From: Lachnospiraceae bacterium UBA7196
Lineage (GTDB): Bacteria; Bacillota; Clostridia; Lachnospirales; Lachnospiraceae
Assembly: GCA_002490835.1 (NCBI GenBank)
Contig: DKUU01000037.1
Coordinates: 30,417-94,416 of the forward strand
Direction: 5' to 3'
Length of the DNA stretch: 64,000 nt
The stretch's first letter is position 1. Each line of letters opens with the position of its first letter. The translations under genes and the position numbers were made by a program. Below the pieces are notes generated by a model, which did no database searches, had not been told where the DNA came from, and saw only the letters and a list, made by a program, of their open reading frames with translations. Shown here piece by piece: positions 59,609 through 64,000 of this stretch.

Positions 59609-60939
59609 AAAGAGTGATAACATACGGCACCTTCGATCTTTTGCACGAGGGGCATTACCGGCTTTTGGAGCGGGCGAAGGAGTTAGGGGATTATCTGATC
59701 GTGGGTGTCACCTCGGAAAATTACGATAAGGCCAGAGGAAAGCTTAATGTGATAGATTCGTTGGCTACTCGTATTGAGAATGTAAGAAAGACCGGTTTCG
59801 CGGATGAAATCATCGTGGAGGAATCGCCGGGCCAGAAGGTGCAGGATGTCAAAAAATACCGTGTGGATATCTTTACGGTGGGGTCCGACTGGGTGGGCGC
59901 TTTCGATTATATGAAGGACTACTGCGATGTGGTCTATCTGGAGCGGACGAAGAATATCTCCAGCACCATGCTGCGGGTGCAGAACAAACGCATCCAGAGA
60001 GTGGGTATCATCGGTACGGGACGAATCGCGGAGCGGTTTATCCCGGAAGCCAAGTTGGTCAGCGGTATCAATACGCAGGTAGTGTATAATCCGCATAAGG
60101 AGAGCGCGGAGCGGTTCGCACAAAAATGGGAGATTGATGCCTGCGATACTTTGGAAATATTTTATGAGGCGGTGGATGCTGTCTATATCGCGACGCCGCA
60201 CGAAACCCACTATGATTATATCAAAGCCTCTCTGGAGCATGGGAAACATGTACTGTGCGAAAAACCGATGGTTCTCAAGAAGGCACAGGCAGAGGAACTG
60301 TTCCGCTATGCGAGAACGCATGAATTGATCCTCTTTGAGGGGATCAAAACGGCATATTGTCCGGGATTTAATAAGCTTTTGGGAGTGGCGTGCAGCGGTA
60401 CCATCGGTGCGATCCGCAATGTGGAAGCCTGCTTCACAAAGCTGGAGAATCCGGCAAACAGGGAATTGACAGATCCGCTTTACGGCGGCAGCCTGACGGA
60501 ACTGGGCAGTTATGTGATGCTGCCGATTTTGAAACTGTTGGGAGAGGATTACGAGGACATCCGTTTTGACGTGATCCGGGGAGAAAACGGCCTTGATCTG
60601 TTTACAAAGATTTCCGTACGCTATCCCAAAGGGATCGGTACGGCGACCTGCGGTCTGGGTGTGAAGTCGGAAGGGCGGCTTTTGGTGGCCGGCACCAAGG
60701 GGTATCTGATCGCGGAGGCACCTTGGTGGAAGACCTCTTATTTTGAAGTACACTATGAGAATCCGTTAGAAGTAGAGAAGTATTCGGAAAGGTTTTTGGG
60801 AGACGGTCTGCGTTATGAGATCAGTGACTTCCTCTCCATGATCAACGGCAGAAAGAGCAGCGAGTTTAAGCTGACTCGCAGCGAATCAGTGGTGCTTGCG
60901 GACATGATGGAGCGTTTTTTGCAGGCTGAAAATCGTTAA
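59605..60939 (+). CDS. glycerol-3-phosphate cytidylyltransferase fused to Gfo/Idh/MocA oxidoreductase
   Basis: A 444-residue fusion. Residues 1-~126: a TagD-type cytidylyltransferase with the HxGH motif HEGH (14-17), GSDWVGAFDYM and the ISSTMLR signature (118-124). It forms CDP-glycerol from CTP and glycerol 3-phosphate. Residues ~130-444: a Gfo/Idh/MocA oxidoreductase with the NAD(P) motif GIIGTGRIA (134-142), DAVYIATPHETH and CEKPM with the catalytic-site lysine. The junction is open with no stop. The ATGA overlap with the preceding gene means coupled translation. The oxidoreductase half may oxidise a sugar or polyol of the same polymer; its substrate is unknown. Confidence 0.85.
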   Translation: MKRVITYGTFDLLHEGHYRLLERAKELGDYLIVGVTSENYDKARGKLNVIDSLATRIENVRKTGFADEIIVEESPGQKVQDVKKYRVDIFTVGSDWVGAFDYMKDYCDVVYLERTKNISSTMLRVQNKRIQRVGIIGTGRIAERFIPEAKLVSGINTQVVYNPHKESAERFAQKWEIDACDTLEIFYEAVDAVYIATPHETHYDYIKASLEHGKHVLCEKPMVLKKAQAEELFRYARTHELILFEGIKTAYCPGFNKLLGVACSGTIGAIRNVEACFTKLENPANRELTDPLYGGSLTELGSYVMLPILKLLGEDYEDIRFDVIRGENGLDLFTKISVRYPKGIGTATCGLGVKSEGRLLVAGTKGYLIAEAPWWKTSYFEVHYENPLEVEKYSERFLGDGLRYEISDFLSMINGRKSSEFKLTRSESVVLADMMERFLQAENR

Positions 60940-60957
60940 CCTTTTAGGAGATATATC

Positions 60958-61683
60958 ATGAAAATATGGGCGCACAGGGGATGCAGTCAAATGTATCCGG
61001 AAAATACGCTGCTTGCCTTTGAAAAGGCGGCGGCCATCAAAGGGCTGGAAGGAATCGAGCTTGACATTCAGATGACAAAGGATGGCGAACTGGTTGTTAT
61101 CCACGATGAGCGGGTGGACAGGACTACCGAGGGAATCGGATTTGTGAGAGATTTCACGCTTTCTCAGATCAAGCGGCTGCATATCTATGCGGATGTAAAT
61201 CCGAGTCAGGAGATTCCGACCATGCGGGAGACGCTAGACTTGCTGGAGCCTGCCATGCGGAGAGGATTGCGGATAAATATTGAATTAAAGAACAGCGTAT
61301 ATCCCTATGAGGGCATGGAAGCAAAGATCGTGGAATTAATCGGCAAATATGGATTGCAGAAGAATATCGTGTATTCTTCATTCAGCGCTCTCTCTTTGGA
61401 AAAACTGCATGAGATAGAGCCTGAGGCGGAGATTGGGATACTGAATGGAAAGGTTTCGAACTGTTTGTTTATGCTGAGAGGCGGTTGCGGCGCACAGGCG
61501 CTCCATCCGCATTGGCAGGGGATCGATTTGCCGGCGGGGCGGTTGGCGGGATATACGGTCAGAGCTTATTTTTCGGGACATCTGTATCCGGAGAAACCGA
61601 CCGGTACGAAGCTGGATCTGGAGGCGCTTGAAAAGAAGGGGATTACGGATGTATTCCTGAATGAGCCGGAACGGTATCTTTGA
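60958..61683 (+). CDS. glycerophosphodiester phosphodiesterase
   Basis: A 241-residue cytoplasmic enzyme of the UgpQ type. WAHRGCSQMYPENTLLAF has the catalytic HRG and E-N motif; GIELDIQMTKDGELVVIHD supplies the E/D metal ligands and the second histidine. It releases glycerol 3-phosphate from glycerophosphodiesters, including teichoic acid-like material. There is no signal peptide. It follows the fusion gene by 18 bp, so it is the third gene of the glycerol-phosphate cluster. Confidence 0.9.
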   Translation: MKIWAHRGCSQMYPENTLLAFEKAAAIKGLEGIELDIQMTKDGELVVIHDERVDRTTEGIGFVRDFTLSQIKRLHIYADVNPSQEIPTMRETLDLLEPAMRRGLRINIELKNSVYPYEGMEAKIVELIGKYGLQKNIVYSSFSALSLEKLHEIEPEAEIGILNGKVSNCLFMLRGGCGAQALHPHWQGIDLPAGRLAGYTVRAYFSGHLYPEKPTGTKLDLEALEKKGITDVFLNEPERYL

Positions 61684-61776
61684 TAATAGCGGCATTTTTG
61701 GCGAAGCCTCTTCTTTACATGCCTTAGGTATGATGTTAGAATGGGAATAACAAAGACTTGGCATGGAGGATGTGGA

Positions 61777-63001
61777 ATGCGGTATTTCAATACGGAAGGG
61801 CTTTGCGATCCGGAGATTCATTATATGGTGAATCTTGACAAACGACTGCAGACGATTAGAGAACGCTTTGTGGAGCGGGGAAGCTATTTTGTCATCAACA
61901 GGGGAAGACAGTATGGAAAGACGACGACCTTGTGGATGTTGGACGAATATCTGAGAGATGATTATTATGTTGTTTCTCTGGACTTTCAGGTGCTTAGTAC
62001 GGCGGACTATCAGGATGAATATGCCTTTACCACGGCGTTTATGAAGGTGTTTGGAGAGGCGCTTGAGGAGTGGGAAGACGCGGTCGATGTGCAGGAGATT
62101 GTTCACACATTTCTGGCAGACCGGGATGAACGTAGATGCGGTTTCAAGTGAGATTTATCAGTATACATCCGGCTATCCATTTTTGGTGTCTTTAATCTGC
62201 AAGACAATAGATGATACACTATCGGAAAAAGATGCTTATTCCGGCAAACAGAGTGGTTGGAACAGAGACGGGATAATGGAAGCGATAAATTGCATTTTGA
62301 AGACAAACTCTCCGTTGTTTGACAGTATGACCAAGCAACTTGATGCCTATCCGGATTTGCGGGACATCCTTCAGGATATTATTTATCAAGGGAAAAGAGT
62401 TCCGTTCAGTCCGGATAGCAAGTCGATCAACATAGGATTAATGTTTGGCTTTCTAAAGGATTGGGATGGACGGGTCGTTGTAGCAAACCGTATTTTTGAA
62501 ATGAGAATGCTCAATATGTTTATTGCGGAAGAAGCCATAAACAGTGGTGCATTTCAGTACGGTGAGAATCATCAGCCGCAGTTTATAAAAGAGAACCGTC
62601 TGGATATGGATCTGGCGCTTGAAAAATTTGTGGAATATTTCACGGAGATTTACGGAGATAACGATGAGAAATTTGTGGAAGCTTATGGCCGCAAATTCTT
62701 TCTCCTGTATTTAAAACCGATCATCAACGGCACGGGTAACTATTATCTCGAAGCACAGACCAGAGACTCTTCAAGGACTGATGTGATCGTGGATTATCTG
62801 GGGCAGCAGTATGTGGTGGAACTGAAGATTTGGCGCGGAAATGAGTATAACGAACGCGGGGAAAAGCAGCTTGCCGAATATCTGGATTATTACCATCTGG
62901 ATAGGGGATATCTACTCAGTTTTAATTTTAATAAAAATAAGGCAACGGGCGTGAAGGAACTGCGGATTGGGGATAAGACAATCGTGGAAGCGGTGGTGTG
63001 A
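61777..63001 (+). pseudogene. broken AAA-like ATPase/PD-(D/E)XK nuclease (DUF1703-type)
   Basis: The first part (ATG 61777 to TGA ~62151) reads MRYFNTEGLCDPEIHYMVNL, the Walker A GRQYGKTTT and YYVVSLDFQVLS, as in the AAA-like ATPases of gut anaerobes. A second frame resumes at about 62120 with TGMNVDAVSSEIYQYTSGYPFL and ends with the PD-(D/E)XK-like nuclease core RTDVIVDYLGQQYVVELKIW. Intact relatives have ~520 residues, with about 110 residues (Walker B and sensor) between these parts, so an internal deletion with frameshift has occurred near 62100-62130. GGAGG precedes ATG 61777, part of a GGCATGGAGG motif. Confidence 0.7.
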
Positions 63002-63075
63002 GGTTTTATTCAGAATATTAGAGAATAGATGTGTAAAATAAACGAAAAAGCGTTTGCATAAATCTGAAAATGTTA

Positions 63076-63104
63076 TTGACATCTTAGTGCAGACTCGTTA
63101 GAAT
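63076..63104 (+). promoter_or_regulatory. promoter for the Rpn gene at 63264
   Basis: TTGACA (63076-63081), 17-bp spacer, TAGAAT (63099-63104), 160 bp before the start. The intervening leader region (63105-63263) shows no gene or clear structure. Confidence 0.6.
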
Positions 63105-63263
63105 GGAAATATCAAAGGAATTCTAACAGTTGTGCGTTCAGCACATTCAAGACAACTTCTGTCGGATTTTTTCTTTGAAACATACCAGAAAACGGCAGGA
63201 GAAATTGAGCGGTACAATTTGTTGCGGCATATTCTATCCTGCCAAATAAAAGGAGGATACCAT

Positions 63264-64000
63264 ATGTCAAGACAAAAGAAGAAACATGCAAACAGTAGAG
63301 TCACTCAGCAGAAGCAACGTAGACAAAATAACAAACAGATGCAGAGGAATGTGAAGGACAGGTTGTTCCGTTATCTGTTTGAAAAAGACAGAAATGCGCT
63401 TCTGGAATTGTACAATGCGCTGAACGGAACAGCATATAAGGATTCATCGCAGCTTGAGATTGTGACAATTGAGAGCGCGGTTTATGTGGTGATGAAGAAT
63501 GACCTTGCTTACATTTTGTCAGGGACGTTAAGCATGTATGAACACCAGAGTACATACAGTTCGAATCTTCCGGTACGTTTTCTAATCTATCTGGCGCAGG
63601 AATACCAGATAGTGATTGAAAAAGCGGAGAAAAGTCTGTACGGAACCGGGCAGATTACGTTGCCGACGCCACAGTGTATTGTATTTTATAACGGTACGAA
63701 AGAGATGCCAGAGGAGACGACGCTGAAACTGTCGGATGCCTTTGAGAATAAGGCGGTGCAGGCAGATGTGGAGCTGACTGTGCGGATGCTCAACATCAAT
63801 TGCGGACACAATAAGCAACTGATGGAGAAATGCAGGATTCTGGAGGAATATGCGGAATTTGTAGCCGTTACGCGTGAGTGTATGCGCGGAGAGAAGGAGC
63901 TGCAGACAGCTCTGAACAGGGCGGTGGATGAGAGCATAAAGAGAGGTATCCTGAAAGAATTCCTGATGAAGAATCGTGCGGAGGTGTTGGGAATGTTATT
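63264..64000 (+). CDS. Rpn family nuclease/putative transposase, N-terminal part
   Basis: The frame is open to the window edge, at least 245 residues. After a basic start (SRQKKKHANSRVTQQKQRRQ), the Rpn domain reads DRLFRYLFEKDRNALLELYN, then MKNDLAYILSGTLSMYEHQST with the nuclease D and E-x-Q residues, and LTVRMLNINCGHNKQLMEKC. The two Rpn genes in the window (also 45803-46735) share the ALNGTAY block and the EHQST site but differ in length at the N-terminus and elsewhere. AAAGGAGG is 7 bases upstream of ATG 63264. Confidence 0.85.
   Translation, partial: MSRQKKKHANSRVTQQKQRRQNNKQMQRNVKDRLFRYLFEKDRNALLELYNALNGTAYKDSSQLEIVTIESAVYVVMKNDLAYILSGTLSMYEHQSTYSSNLPVRFLIYLAQEYQIVIEKAEKSLYGTGQITLPTPQCIVFYNGTKEMPEETTLKLSDAFENKAVQADVELTVRMLNINCGHNKQLMEKCRILEEYAEFVAVTRECMRGEKELQTALNRAVDESIKRGILKEFLMKNRAEVLGML

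Overview
The window looks like chromosome of a spore-forming member of the Clostridia, most likely Lachnospiraceae. Support: an alpha/beta-type small acid-soluble spore protein, the tig-clpP-clpX-lon-ysxC protein-quality block, a TPP riboswitch-controlled ThiT (ECF S component), bacterial gltBD, MATE pumps, small families common in this group (DUF2225, DUF6062, DUF1062, DUF3169, Rpn nucleases), strong AGGAGG ribosome sites and -35/-10 promoters of the sigma-A type. I saw no rRNA, tRNA, CRISPR array, transposase or prophage module. Genus assignment is inference only.

Layout. 1-8.3 kb: the end of a DHH-family phosphoesterase, a large TIR/transmembrane/propeller protein, a 38-residue membrane peptide, glnS behind two competing hairpins, a DUF2225 protein and a MocR-type regulator. 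8.3-15.9 kb: a TetR regulator with its operator, an acidic membrane-anchored protein, a DUF6062 protein, a HAD phosphatase, a membrane EAL protein with a decayed GGDEF domain, malQ and a CYTH protein. 15.9-28.4 kb is accessory: lipoprotein, autoregulated TetR plus acetyltransferase, NERD nuclease-like protein, MATE pump, XRE/DUF3169 pair, DUF4143 ATPase behind a 23-bp tandem repeat, two methyltransferases, a DNA alkylation repair remnant, DUF1062 and DJ-1 proteins. Two of these genes have matching leader-peptide attenuators and two have nearly identical ~129-bp multi-hairpin leaders.

28.5-37 kb is core: SASP, trigger factor, ClpP, ClpX, Lon, YsxC/EngB, an AI-2E family permease and VanZ. 37-50.6 kb mixes thiT with its riboswitch, a HAD phosphatase, a CPBP protease, a truncated methyltransferase running into a kinase-like gene, an MFS transporter, acetyltransferases (one fused to a metallo-beta-lactamase domain), mutM, an Rpn nuclease, a second MATE pump, and a MarR/DUF1848 pair. 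50.8-57 kb is gltBD, whose leader looks like an attenuator. 57-61.7 kb is a glycerol-phosphate metabolism cluster: a CDP-glycerol glycerophosphotransferase-like protein with a C-terminal propeller-like half, a fusion of a glycerol-3-phosphate cytidylyltransferase with a Gfo/Idh/MocA oxidoreductase, and a glycerophosphodiester phosphodiesterase. The window ends with a broken AAA/PD-(D/E)XK gene and the start of another Rpn nuclease.

The most unusual signal is in RNA rather than in a protein. A motif of the form GYTCYGRNATGGRGG, whose CTCC can pair with its own GGAG (the ribosome site), sits directly before several unrelated genes (small peptide at 4.06 kb, EAL protein, TetR, DJ-1, gltB; degraded forms before the kinase-like gene and the AAA gene), often preceded by one to three hairpins. 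Two copies are almost identical over ~129 bp, which suggests a dispersed, possibly mobile 5'-UTR element that supplies the ribosome-binding site. All function assignments rest on reading motifs by eye; no database search was run.
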